Shown piece after piece: positions 11,953 through 24,000 of a stretch of DNA of 64,000 bases. A program made the translations under genes and the position numbers. This DNA comes from Gari tellinella (taxonomy: Eukaryota > Mollusca > Bivalvia > Cardiida > Psammobiidae), in assembly GCA_922989275.2 (NCBI GenBank), contig OV277856.1:85207038-85271037 (forward strand). Reading direction: 5' to 3'. Each line of letters opens with the position of its first letter. The stretch's first letter is position 1. The notes below the pieces were generated by a model, which was not told where the DNA came from, searched no databases, and was given only the letters and a program-made list of their open reading frames with translations.

Positions 11953-13027
11953 CACAGGTACTTGACACATACTTTATTATCTATTAACACCCCCCCCCCC
12001 CCCCCCTTTTTAAAAAAAAAAAAAAAAAAAATTTTTTTTTTTTTATTATACTTCTATTATAGATACAAGGTAAACAGCGCAATTCGACACCTAGTCTTTA
12101 CTATCCACTTTTACTGATGCTAAAATAGACTCGATCGCCGATATTCTCTTGTGGTATCCTCGGGAAAGGATTAATTTATCAATATCTACTTTTTATTTCA
12201 TCAAATTCCGTCAAATAACGCCACAGTACGTGAATTATAACGAAAATTTGCATCAAAAAGTTTTCTGTCGTTCTCTTGGTACAGAATTTATTGCCCAAAA
12301 TAAGGGGTAATCTAGTCGGTTCGCACATTTAACGGTCTTTACGGCTGGAACTTTCACCTAATTTCATTAGAGCAAACGCGTTTGTGTCGGAACATGACCC
12401 TCTTCACTATCAGCTATATGAAATATACATGTAATTTGGCATGAAATTGACAAGTGAAAGACTCATTTCATTGTGAATGCCATTTTGAATACCGGAATGA
12501 ATTGAATGAACGGAGCGATCTCATTGGTCAAAATTAAACAGGTAAAGTTTATTTTAATTTTGCATTCTATGTAAATTATATAAAACTGATAATATTTCAT
12601 TTAAAGATGATTTATAATATTTGGTGAAAGTTCCAGTGGCATAGGCCGTTTATTGTGGACAAATAACAGATCACCCCTACATGTACATTCGTTGCTATGT
12701 ACAATTCTGTACCAAGAGAACGACAGAAAACTTTTTTATGCTTATTTTCGTTATAAAGCACGTACTGTGGCGTTATTTGACGGATTTTGATGAAATAAAA
12801 AGTAGATATTGATAAATTAATCCTTTCCCGAGGGTACCACAAGAGAATATCGGCGATCGAGTCTATTTTAGCATCAGTAAAAGTGGATAGTAAAGACTAG
12901 GTGTCGAATTGCGCTGTTTACCTTGTATCTATAATAGAAGTATAGTAAAAAAAAAAAAAAAATTTTTTTTTTTAAAGGGGGGTGGGGGGGTGTTAATAGA
13001 TAATAAAGTATGTGTCAAGTACCTGTG
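11953..13027. mobile_element. Foldback transposon copy A with 8-bp duplication
   Basis: Ends CACAGGTACTTGACACA and TGTGTCAAGTACCTGTG are exact inverses, flanked by GCTACGGG at 11945-11952 and 13028-13035. Arms of about 300 bp carry C-run/A-run tracts. The 8-bp target points to a hAT-type enzyme. It encodes no transposase; a 76-codon minus-strand ORF (12612-12842) is unlike known proteins. Confidence 0.8.
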
Positions 13028-13440
13028 GCTACGGGTGGCGAAAACACAGGTAAACAGGCTATATAGTTTTTATAGCCTAGTACAGGTGTAGATGGTAACT
13101 TAAAGTAGGCTGAAAATAAAGCAGAAAGTGCCTCAACCCATTACCCCATAAATACACCTTTTTACGCCTTTCGTTCATTCCTCTACTGAAGAAAATAGAT
13201 CCAGTTTACATAGTCATGACCAAATTCCTACTACCAGGGTATAAGAGACCCACCAGCCTCTGTTAAAACATGTTCAGAATCCCCGAAAAGCTTGTTATAG
13301 GTAGAAATAGATGTGACACCAAGAATTTTACTAGACATGATTAAACCAGTGCGTGTGCCCCAGAGCTAAGTTAGGCTCCATGTGGAGAGTGGAGACCAGC
13401 TGACTAGGAAGTGTGTTTCAGCCCAACAAAGGGGCACACG

Positions 13441-14509
13441 CACAGGTACTTGACACATACTTTATTATCTATTAACACCCCCCCACCCCCCTTTAAAAAA
13501 AAAAAATTTTTTTTTTTTTTACTATACTTCTATTATAGATACAAGGTAAACAGCGCAATTCGACACCTAGTCTTTACTATCCACTTTTACTGATGCTAAA
13601 ATAGACTCGATCGCCGATATTCTCTTGTGGTACCCTCGGGAAAGGATTAATTTATCAATATCTACTTTTTATTTCATCAAAATCCGTCAAATAACGCCAC
13701 AGTACGTGCTTTATAACGAAAATAAGCATAAAAAAGTTTTCTGTCGTTCTCTTGGTACAGAATTGTACATAGCAACGAATGTACATGTAGGGGTGATCTG
13801 TTATTTGTCCACAATAAACGGCCTATGCCACTGGAACTTTCACCAAATATTATAAATCATCTTTAAATGAAATATTATCAGTTTTATATAATTTACATAG
13901 AATGCAAAATTAAAATAAACTTTACCTGTTTAATTTTGACCAATGAGATCGCTCCGTTCATTCAATTCATTCCGGTATTCAAAATGGCATTCACAATGAA
14001 ATGAGTCTTTCACTTGTCAATTTCATGCCAAATTACATGTATATTTCATATAGCTGATAGTGAAGAGGGTCATGTTCCGACACAAACGCGTTTGCTCTAA
14101 TGAAATTAGGTGAAAGTTCCAGCCGTAAAGACCGTTAAATGTGCGAACCGACTAGATTACCCCTTATTTTGGGCAATAAATTCTGTACCAAGAGAACGAC
14201 AGAAAACTTTTTGATGCAAATTTTCGTTATAATTCACGTACTGTGGCGTTATTTGACGGAATTTGATGAAATAAAAAGTAGATATTGATAAATTAATCCT
14301 TTCCCGAGGATACCACAAGAGAATATCGGCGATCGAGTCTATTTTAGCATCAGTAAAAGTGGATAGTAAAGACTAGGTGTCGAATTGCGCTGTTTACCTT
14401 GTATCTATAATAGAAGTATAATAAAAAAAAAAAAAATTTTTTTTTTTTTTTTTTAAAAAGGGGGGGGGGGGGTGTTAATAGATAATAAAGTATGTGTCAA
14501 GTACCTGTG
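13441..14509. mobile_element. Foldback transposon copy B, inverse of copy A
   Basis: Reverse complement of copy A almost throughout; the 76-codon ORF at 13625-13855 translates identically to the one in A. The ends match, but the flanks (GGCACACG left, GTGCAGCT right) are not a target duplication. The 413-bp spacer (13028-13440) holds a MITE fragment with AACCCATTACCCCATAAATA. Confidence 0.75.
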
Positions 14510-14721
14510 GTGCAGCTAAGTGGTGAATCAGAAGTTTTTTTATTAAAAAAAAAAGGCAGTTAAAACGGTTCAGCTGGGGGGCACGTGCCCCCTGTGCCCG
14601 CCCCCGATTAATCCGTGCCTGCAGTGTCATACAATTTCCATAAAAGTGACTCAGTTTTATATTTAGTGTACCACCACCAGTAAAAGGGAGACAACTGCTT
14701 CTTGCCACGTTGGGATCTTTC

Positions 14722-14754
14722 TGCGCATGCTTGAAACAAACTTGTAACTTCCGC
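14722..14754 (+). promoter_or_regulatory. Candidate Sec24 proximal promoter elements
   Basis: TGCGCATGC (14722-14730) resembles an NRF1 half site and ACTTCCGC (14747-14754) an ETS site in reverse. Both are common in TATA-less housekeeping promoters, which would suit a COPII gene. They lie about 220-250 bp before the start codon. No TATA box is evident. This is an inference from short motifs only. Confidence 0.3.
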
Positions 14755-14913
14755 TTTGCTCAGTACAGGAGATGCTGATAATTTTGATCGTATTTCCTTT
14801 TTAAAATAATTAAATTAGCCTTGATGTAGTTAGAGAACATAACCAATTAGCTTGCGTGAATTTCTATATACAACTCTTGTTTGTAAGACTTACAAATAAG
14901 TGGAGGATTTTCG

Positions 14914-14940
14914 ATGTGTTATTGTGTAATGGCTGTCTAG
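14914..14940 (+). promoter_or_regulatory. Short upstream ORF in the Sec24 5' leader
   Basis: An ATG with seven further codons and a TAG stop lies 32 bp before the Sec24 start, in a different frame. If the transcript starts upstream of it, it could lower initiation at the main ATG. The transcription start is unknown. Confidence 0.3.
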
Positions 14941-14972
14941 ATTTTGACACTTGAACTTCGAAGCCAGTGGTG

Positions 14973-15051
14973 ATGGCTTTCCAGCAAAATCCTATTCCAC
15001 AGGGCCAACCTGGCCCGTATGGAACATCACAAATGCCAGGTGGCGGAACAC
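14973..15051 (+). CDS. SEC24: Sec24 exon 1 (start codon)
   Basis: Encodes [17 protein letters not shown], the start of the Pro/Gln-rich tail, and ends in phase 1 before GTAAGT. The ATG has G at -3 and G at +4, and an in-frame TGA at 14952-14954 excludes a longer product in this exon. A further non-coding upstream exon cannot be excluded. Confidence 0.85.
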
Positions 15052-18000
15052 GTAAGTTGAATTTTCTAATAAATTTGTTCTGTTGTTGAAAACATACCTG
15101 GCCTAGTTTCACGGCAAAATCTGTGACGTTTTGTTGTTGACATGTTATGTTACACGTGTATGAATTCCTGTCATCTATAAAATGGAACTTTATCTATGGT
15201 TAAGTTGTAAAGGTCTAGTTTGTTATTGACCGAAATTCTGCATTAATGATGTTGGATAAATCTTGATTTCAATTTATACAGGTAGTTTGAAAGTACAAGG
15301 CTTAAAAATATCACTTGTGGGGAAAACTGTTTTAAAATAATTTTTTTATTTGCTAATAAAAACTGATAACAAATGCTCATATTCAGACTCAGAGTAAGAG
15401 AGTCTCACATATGTTAATAAATTCTGAGTGAACAAGTAACATTTGTAATCATTATTGTGAATTGAGAGATTTATTCTAAATAAGCCGTCAGTGAATGATG
15501 TCCTCGTACATAATTTAAATCATAGGATTTTTGTATTAAAAAAAAAAGTTTGATGATTATTTTGGTAAATTGATATGTTTCAAAAATTGTGGTAAATTGA
15601 TGTTTCAAAAATTGTAACTCAAAAGAATTTTGACATTTTTATACACCCTCCTAAAGGTATTTTGGCAGAAAACTGTTGGAAGCGGTGGGTTTGAATCAAA
15701 GACACTTCTTGAAGCACCATGCGTCTATACGAATATACGCCAGATGGTGTCAGTACATTATAGGAAGAAGAAAAAGAATCCTGGCCTGGGCACTTCGATT
15801 TTCATGTGGGGACGCCTTCGAGCTGGCTTGAAGAAGGTCGATGGCTCTACCCAGTTGCCGATTTGTGCTTTAAACAGTGCATACTGGGTAGAACCATCGA
15901 TCTTCCAGAAGCCAGCTAGAAGGCTTCCCCACATGCAAATCTGAAGTGCCCAGGCCGGGATTCAAACCAACATCCAGATATATGACAGAAATACTGTTAA
16001 AACGACGTAAAATCATAACCAAAAAAAGTGTATACAGACCATGGTGAATTGATGATAATGTCACAATGTTTTCAGATCCTCCAAATCCTGCAATAAGGCA
16101 TCCACCTCCTGGAAACAATCAGTGGAAAAGTGGTCCACCAAACATGTCTCAGCCTCCACAAGGTGTGAATGGATTCTCAGGAGCAAATGGAATGGATCAA
16201 AACTCACAGAGACCTCCTTTATCAGGTCAAAACTTTATGAATGGTCCTACAAACATTCAGTCTACAATGAACTTTAGACCAGGAATACCCACAGGACCTG
16301 GACAAAACAGAATGCAGGGACCTCAAACTCATTTTGATGGACCAAGGCCACCAATTTCCAGCTCGGGGTCCCCTATTTCAAGCCCAGGTCAAAGAGTACC
16401 AGGTCCTCCACCAAGATTTGGGAGCCCAGGCATGCCAGTGGCACCACATGCTCCAACAGGGATACAGCAACAAAGACCCACTCAAGGTAAGTGAAGTTGG
16501 TACTCTGTTTTGGTGGTGAAGGAATATGTACATGAAATGAATTTTGTAACAGTATGTTGCTAGATTTTTGCATGCACTCAATTGGATTAACATGTTGTTA
16601 AACAATTAAAAATTTTTATGCATATTCAGTGTAGCTCCATTATACCGCGGAAGTTGGGGTCCACGGAATGAAATCCGCGATGTGGTCGGATCGCGATATA
16701 GCCCAATTCTGAGCTGAACCAAATTCTATTGTATTTTCCATTGTCAAACTCTATTATATCAATGTCATGCAATAAACACGATTTCTTGGTTGTTTACCTT
16801 GTTACTTCTTGTGAAAACAAGTCTTTATATGCACTGTCATATTTAGCATCAGCATTTTCATGTATATTAAGCAAAAGCGTACTTTCGTTTTTGACAACGG
16901 CCGCCATTTTGCTTGAAATGTGCGTGTGTCAGTAAGATTCAGTTACTCGTGAAAATCACACTTAATGCCTATATCGCGATAATAACGCAGATAAAATGGG
17001 ATTTTCTAGGTTGTATTGTCAAGAAACAAGTAAATGTAAATGAGAGTGAAAAAACAAAGAAGTTAATTTACAGTTTACAAGTTTAAATTCATTAATTGTT
17101 TGGCCGACATTGTTCGCGTACGTTATTATCTGGTACGAATCGCGATTATAATTGTAAGCGTCAAAAATGTGAATGACTGTGATTTTAACGTCTGTGGTTA
17201 TCTCTCCATTGCTTTTAATATGGATTAGTCGACTTTGATAGTTAAAAGTCAAAGTCAATTAGGTTAGTTTGCTAATTATTGCTAAATAATGAGCGAAACT
17301 GCACATGCGCGAGTTCACTCATTGTTTGTTGTTAGTGCATCACCTGTCAATCAACGCAGCGGGATGACACGCTGCGCGATGACAAGTCCACAGATGGTGA
17401 TAATTGACACTGATTACGCAATTATAGCGACCTGTTAAAGGAAGATATAATTATTATAGAAACAGAAATCATTGAAACTCAGCTTTTATTGACTTTAGTA
17501 TACACATAGAAAAAAATGGGGTCCAAGCCGGGACCGCGATATATTGGCTTTCGCGAAATAGCGGACCGCGAAGTAACGGAGCTACACTGTATTGTACTAA
17601 TATTTTAATTCCAATAAACTTTAATTTTATACATGTATATTGCTTTCTTTTAATTATAAATAAATTAATATGATTAAACACAGTCTTATTCCAATGGACA
17701 TACAGTCTGAAATGGATTGAAGACCACAGTCAGTTTGTCAAAAAGTGTGTGAAGTCCTGGCCCAGAGGTTATAAAACTTAAAATGAACTCTGTGCTCAAA
17801 ACTCAGTTTCGATAACAGGCTCTAGTTTTTACAAAACACGTTTTATTTGGGGGTTTTAACCTCATTTCGATACATTATTACAGTATAATTATGTATGAAA
17901 ATACTAGAAATAAAATAAAATGCTTGTCGATAAGTTATAAACTGAGAAAAATTCTGAGTTTTGAGCACAGAGTTCGTTTTAAGTTTTATAACCTCGGGGC

Positions 18001-21000
18001 CTGGACTATATAAATTACGTTACAAATTACAAATCTGTTTAATGATAGTATCAAAAATCTCATTATGTTTAATGAAAGTGTAAAAAATCCCATTAAGTTA
18101 ATTATAAATACATTTGTGTACTGTAGAGTGCTTTATTAATTAATTTTACTGTACATATTTCTTGGTTGTTAAATGCAACAAGTTTAGTAATTGACACCAT
18201 AATTACGTATTATCTATATAAGCACATAATGTTGCTTGTCACACAGCTCGCAGGTTCATTTAAATAATTATGGAAGTTATCTTGTGTACATGAGCATGAC
18301 CAGGTTCATACTTGTATGAATGGTTTTAGTGTGGAGGATTGCTATGTTTAAACTGACATAAAGACAGCTGGTTTTAGTTTTACTCTCTGCATGAAATAGA
18401 TCTAGAGCTTTGGCTTGTCCACGATTCCCAGATGCTTGTCTCAAAGTTTGTAAACTTCTCCCTCATAGTTTGTTTTTAGTATTTGAGACTGGCTTAAAGC
18501 AGACTAAATTGAAGCACACAGTACTCGTAAATAGTGTAGAAACTGTATACCACTGACTTTCAAATATTTCTGCTTTAGTTTAATACTTTAGTCTGCTTTA
18601 AGAAGCCCAATGTTCAGATGTAGGAACTGTTGCATAAACTCATGAATTAGGCCAGATTAGAAGCATGAATTTTGTATCAGAAATAGTAGATCTAAGACAG
18701 TCATGAAAAGATGTTTCTATGAGAGAAAGAGTTGAAACAAATTTTATACTATCACTGACATTAGAAACAATAGTTGATAATATGGAATATTGGCCCTCTC
18801 TAGTACAAGGTATAGTCAAACCGCAATAAACCTATTCATTGCAGAATCGTGGAAACATCTAATCTATGGAAACATTGCTGCTTAATGCAGGACAAAAGTA
18901 ATAGAAACATTTTATGTTACTGTTTTATGATTAGTTATTTGTCTGTTAAAGCTGCAAACAGTTTGAAACTGCTACTGTGTCTTATTTTAACCCTTAGCCC
19001 GCCAAATAAATTGTCGTCTGCTATATTTCTCGTCTGCTTCAAGTTTCAAAGTTGCTCAAAATTGCTGAAAATGTTGTCTGAGTGTCAAACAGCTTGGATC
19101 CGGATGAGACGCCGAGTTACTCGGCGTCTCATCCGGATCCAAGCTGTTTGCATATGGAGCTATAGTCGTGAGTGGCAGGCTAAGGGTTAACCTTTTCCTT
19201 ACTAGCTTATTTCCAGTGTTTAAGAAAGGTTGCTACTAACTTCAATAAGGCTGAAAGTAAAGCAGAAATCTTTCTCAATGAGATTTCTTCCACCCTCTTA
19301 AGTCTTTAGTCTGCTTTTAGAAAATGTTTTCAATGATAATGCCTCAGGACAGGAAATAAGCATGAGATGCACAGTAAATTATGCATGAGCAGGGCTCCAG
19401 ATCATAAGGGGAGTATTTCAAAAACTAAAATCTTTATTTCTGCATTAAACCCTATGGTGTCACTGCATGTATTCATAAGAATTGTCTATTCGATTTGGTG
19501 CTGATATAAGCAAGAAAATGTTAGATTTGTTCAGTACTGTACTCCCTCTTATCTGGGGCCCTGCATGAAAAGATATTTCTATGAGGGAGAGGGTTGAAAG
19601 GTCATCCAACAAAGGTTTGACTGTGCTTCCCAAAGGCTCTAAATAAGAGTGATAAACTGAGCATTTTACACATTACTCCATAGGCTGTTTCTAGTTTTTA
19701 GGACATGATAATAGATCAAACAGATCAAAACTAAAGCAGAATGCACCATAAGGCACATTCTGCTTTACTTTCAGCCCTTTTTTTAATGCAATTTGCTTGT
19801 ATAAAGAAAATATTTCTTATCATACTTATTCATGACTGTATTAACACACAGCAGTTGAAAAATAAACTCAGGATCAAGTCAAGTCAATAAAAAGGCACTA
19901 TTTTCTTCAGTGATGGAATAACTTAGAAGCAAAAAAAGAAGTATTTATTGGGTAATTGGATAAATATATTATCCTTTTAGTTTATGTCTCCTACAAAAAA
20001 TATGCTACAGGTAACAGCTCATTAGAATTGTCTTGAAGAGATGATTTTATGTGTGGTCAGAACATTTTTTTTGGTATAGACATAAAGAAGTTATTATTTG
20101 TAATATTAAACTTTTAAATGGAGCTCTAATTCCCTTGCATGCTAGCAATTAAATGTTTGGCTTTTGCATTCCCACAGTCCCGTCTGAGCTACCAGTGCCA
20201 TTCCATGGTCAAGGGCAGTACACACACCAAATTGGCATGTCTCTTGCTGCAGGAATTACTCCAGCAAATTCAGGTCAGCTTTCAGTTTGATGCAGCTTTA
20301 GTTCTTTAAAAAAATCAGCAATTTGTAGTAGTGTTCTTCCAATTGTCATTCAATGGAAATATCAGTTGATTTGTTAAAAATTAAAATTGATTCTACAGTA
20401 AGTTGCTGAAAGCAGGATAAAATTACACCAGAGAGCTCCTTTAAGAGCTTTGTTATATTTTCATTCTGCTTGAAGCTACCACATGCCTTTAATATCATAT
20501 ATTTAGTCTTCCTGAGGTTATAGGCTAGCTATCTTTTTTTGTGTGTTTTGGTTAGTTGCATACTGAGTACCAGGATAAGCATGAGACAGTATATTATTTT
20601 CTGGGTTGGGGCTCATGATGAGGTCCAAAAGCATTATTATTGTTATCCTTCATTGCATGTTTTATGCTTAAAACAAAACTCTATATCAGAGGGTGTAAAC
20701 AAAAAATCCTACATTTTTCTTATGTCTTCACCAAACCCAATGCAGTACATAATTAAATGGAATTGTCTCTTTGAGACAAGACTAAGTATGATAATGAGTA
20801 GTCTCAGTATACAGTTTGATGAAGCCATAGAGAAGGCAATTGTGATTTTACTGGGTTCAAGGTTATAAAGCGTTTGAGTTGAGTCTGAGTGTGTTCTCAA
20901 GCATTTGATTGGTCAGATTTGAGCCTAGGCTCAAATCTCACCAATCAAATGCTTGAGAACGACTTTAGACTCAACTGAAAAGCTTTATAACCTTGGACCC

Positions 21001-24000
21001 TGGTATTATCTGGAGCTATGCTTGTGAGATTAGCTACATGTATATAAATATTGAAGGCATGTCAGCATGATATGTTTCTTGGTAGGAGAATCTTTGGTTA
21101 TTATGGATTTATGTATACATTTTGTATAAGCATACATGTAGATGTTTTTATGATAATTAACACATACATGTATTCCCCCATCTATGTTCAAGGGGATGTT
21201 AATGTTAAAATGGATGTTAGCTGTCCTTGAATAGATGTATGATTTTTCTTGTTTCATGAATTCATTTGCTTGCTTTATTGTCAATAGGTCTTCATGATGA
21301 AAACGATGCAAGTAAACATAACCAATATTTATCTTTTGTCTCTATGAACCTCTTTGTGATGACTGCTCAGTGGAATTGTCTCTTTAATACAATTCTAATA
21401 AGTCTCAAAAAGAGACAAATATAATGTGAAGTACATGTAACTGTTTAAACAACATAAAGATTGATAGATGTGTAAGGATTTCAGTATATGTACTTGGAAA
21501 ACCAGCACTCCTTGTTGTCTAGAGTTACCTTCATCAAGCTTAAATTAATTGTTTTTATAATCACACAGTGTGATAATCCCCCCCCCCCCCCCCCCCCCCC
21601 CCCTCAACCAACATTGTATCAATTTAATATTTAAGTTTTATAGTCAAAGTTTACTGTAGGGTTTGTGTATTGTAATAACTGTCCACTCTTCAGTTTAGCA
21701 CTTCCCTCACAGAAACATCTTTTCCTACATAAACCTGTTAATTTTAGAAAATGCCTTCTCATGCTTTAACCATGTGATAATAAATGAGTCTGATAAATCT
21801 TATACATCCTTACAGGTGGTTGCTTAAAGCACACTAAATGGTAAACACTCAACAAACATCTTTGTTAGGGAGATTTTCTACTGTACATTCAACCAGATTT
21901 GATTAACACTTTGAGAAAACAGATCTATGTAGTGGTGAGCTTTGTTGTCCTCTAATAACTCTAGTTTTATTTTTTGATAGTGTCACTAGACTGACATTAG
22001 TTTAACTATGATTTTGTTGTATGTATTCAGGCCCTCCGTCAGAGAGGACATCCCGGGACAATTCTCCAGCTTTACCTGGAAATACAGAGAGTTCTCAGTT
22101 TGATGCCTTGGAAGGTCAATGGAAACCACCAGGTAGGCTAATAGTTTGTCATCTGTAACTAACTGCTTTAACATATTGAACCCTAGCGACGAGTATACTC
22201 ATCATGAACAAATCATGTACCTATCAAGAGTACACTTGTCCTATGCAAACAGTGTAGACCCTGATCAGAGGGCTCCTTTAGGAGCCCTCTGATCAGGGTC
22301 TACACTGTTTATCACTTTGTAAAATATTGTTAAAATCCACCCGAATTATAAAAAAAGTGGACTGGGGTTTTAATTGTAAACTGGAATTGTCCATTTAAAG
22401 TTTCAGGGGCGAATGAGATAACCTATCATCCTATTGATGGTATATTGTCAGTCTTCTCAACTTGATCAGTTTTTCTTTTAAAAACTAAAATTTAGAGGCA
22501 AGTGATGAGATTCACTTATTTAAGATATTTTGACAATAGGCAATTAATGCTGGTCTTCAACATCTCTTGTTTAGCATTCTTGTTTGTCAGTGTCTTTGTA
22601 ATGTATTAACCCTTTTTTCCATTATCCATTGAGAAAATGCTAATTTCCTTTATCCTACTGTATTTAAAGTAGGTGAATGCTTAAAGCAGGATTAAAGTAA
22701 AGCAGAAAGCTTCTGTAGGAGATTTCTTCTTTACTTTCATCATACTTCAACATCATCAATAAGAAATCTGTGGAGGAGTAGAAGAGGACTTGAATCTTCT
22801 ATGGCACTTATGTGGGTGAAAAGTTAAAGTAGTTACATGCTAAATATTCTTTTTTTTCAGTACAAGAAACGACAGGAAGACCTAGTCAGATGGTCCCTCC
22901 AGCTAACCATGGTGGTCAGCAATCAGTAACACCGACAGCTATAACAAACAGCCAAGGCCCAGGGTTTACACCAATGTCATCAATGGGTCAAGTCCCTACA
23001 TTTCCCCCATCATCACAAAGTATGGCTCCAGGATCAATTCGCCAACCAGGTCCAGGCTTTATATCTCCCCCAACAGGTGCAAGGCCAGGATTTCCTCCTA
23101 CATCTGTCCCTGGTCAAAGACCTGGATTCCCCGCCCAACAGCATTCCGGATTTAGACCTCCCTCTTTCCAACCAACTCACAGTACTCCCCCTTCAACTTC
23201 AGCTGGTCAGCAGATTGGCTTTCCCCCTCCATCCAGTTTACCAAATCAACAACCAGGCTTTCCTCCTTCAAATGCAGTCAATCATCAGCCTGGATTTGCT
23301 CCTCCTCCCTCTACTTTAGCCAATCAGCAGCCAGGATTTCCTCCTCAACCTGTTTCAACTAATCAGCATCCTGGATTTCCACCCGGTCCAGGTATTAATG
23401 CCCAGAGACCAGGTTTTCCCCCACAACCAACCACTTTAGCCAATCAACATGCAGGATTCCCTCCCCAGCCAATATCAACAAATCAACACCCTGGATTTCC
23501 TCCTACAAGTTCAGTCCAACAACCAGCCAGACAGCCACTACCGCCCAGCACTAATTTCCAGCCTTTTCCAAACAATCAGCCACCGAGGACTATGGGCCCT
23601 CCAGGTCCCCATGGGGAGGGTCAGCAGAAAGGAACTAGTATAGAGGAGTTTGTCAACAGATACCCTAAACACAATGCTGGAGTGAATTCTTTATCAACAA
23701 ACTTTGGGAGTATGACAGTACAGGTAAGGTTGATATTGTAACTTCAGTATCACAGTACTATCTCTCTTGAACGACCAACTTTTAACTATTTCCATCACTA
23801 TAAGTGCTTTGGACTCTTCTACAAACTCCTTTACATGTACAGTAGAACCTCTCTATTACGACCACTAAGTTGTGTCAAATATTAACCATTTAAGACAGGT
23901 GAATGCTTAAAGCAATGATTATGTGAAAGTGAAACAGAAAGCTCCTTCAGGAGCTTTCTGTTTCACTTGCACATTGCTTTAAGCTGTCACCTGTCCTTTA

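Noticed and set aside
12612..12842. A transposase encoded by the foldback element
   Set aside because: 76 codons with no catalytic motif; too short for a transposase.
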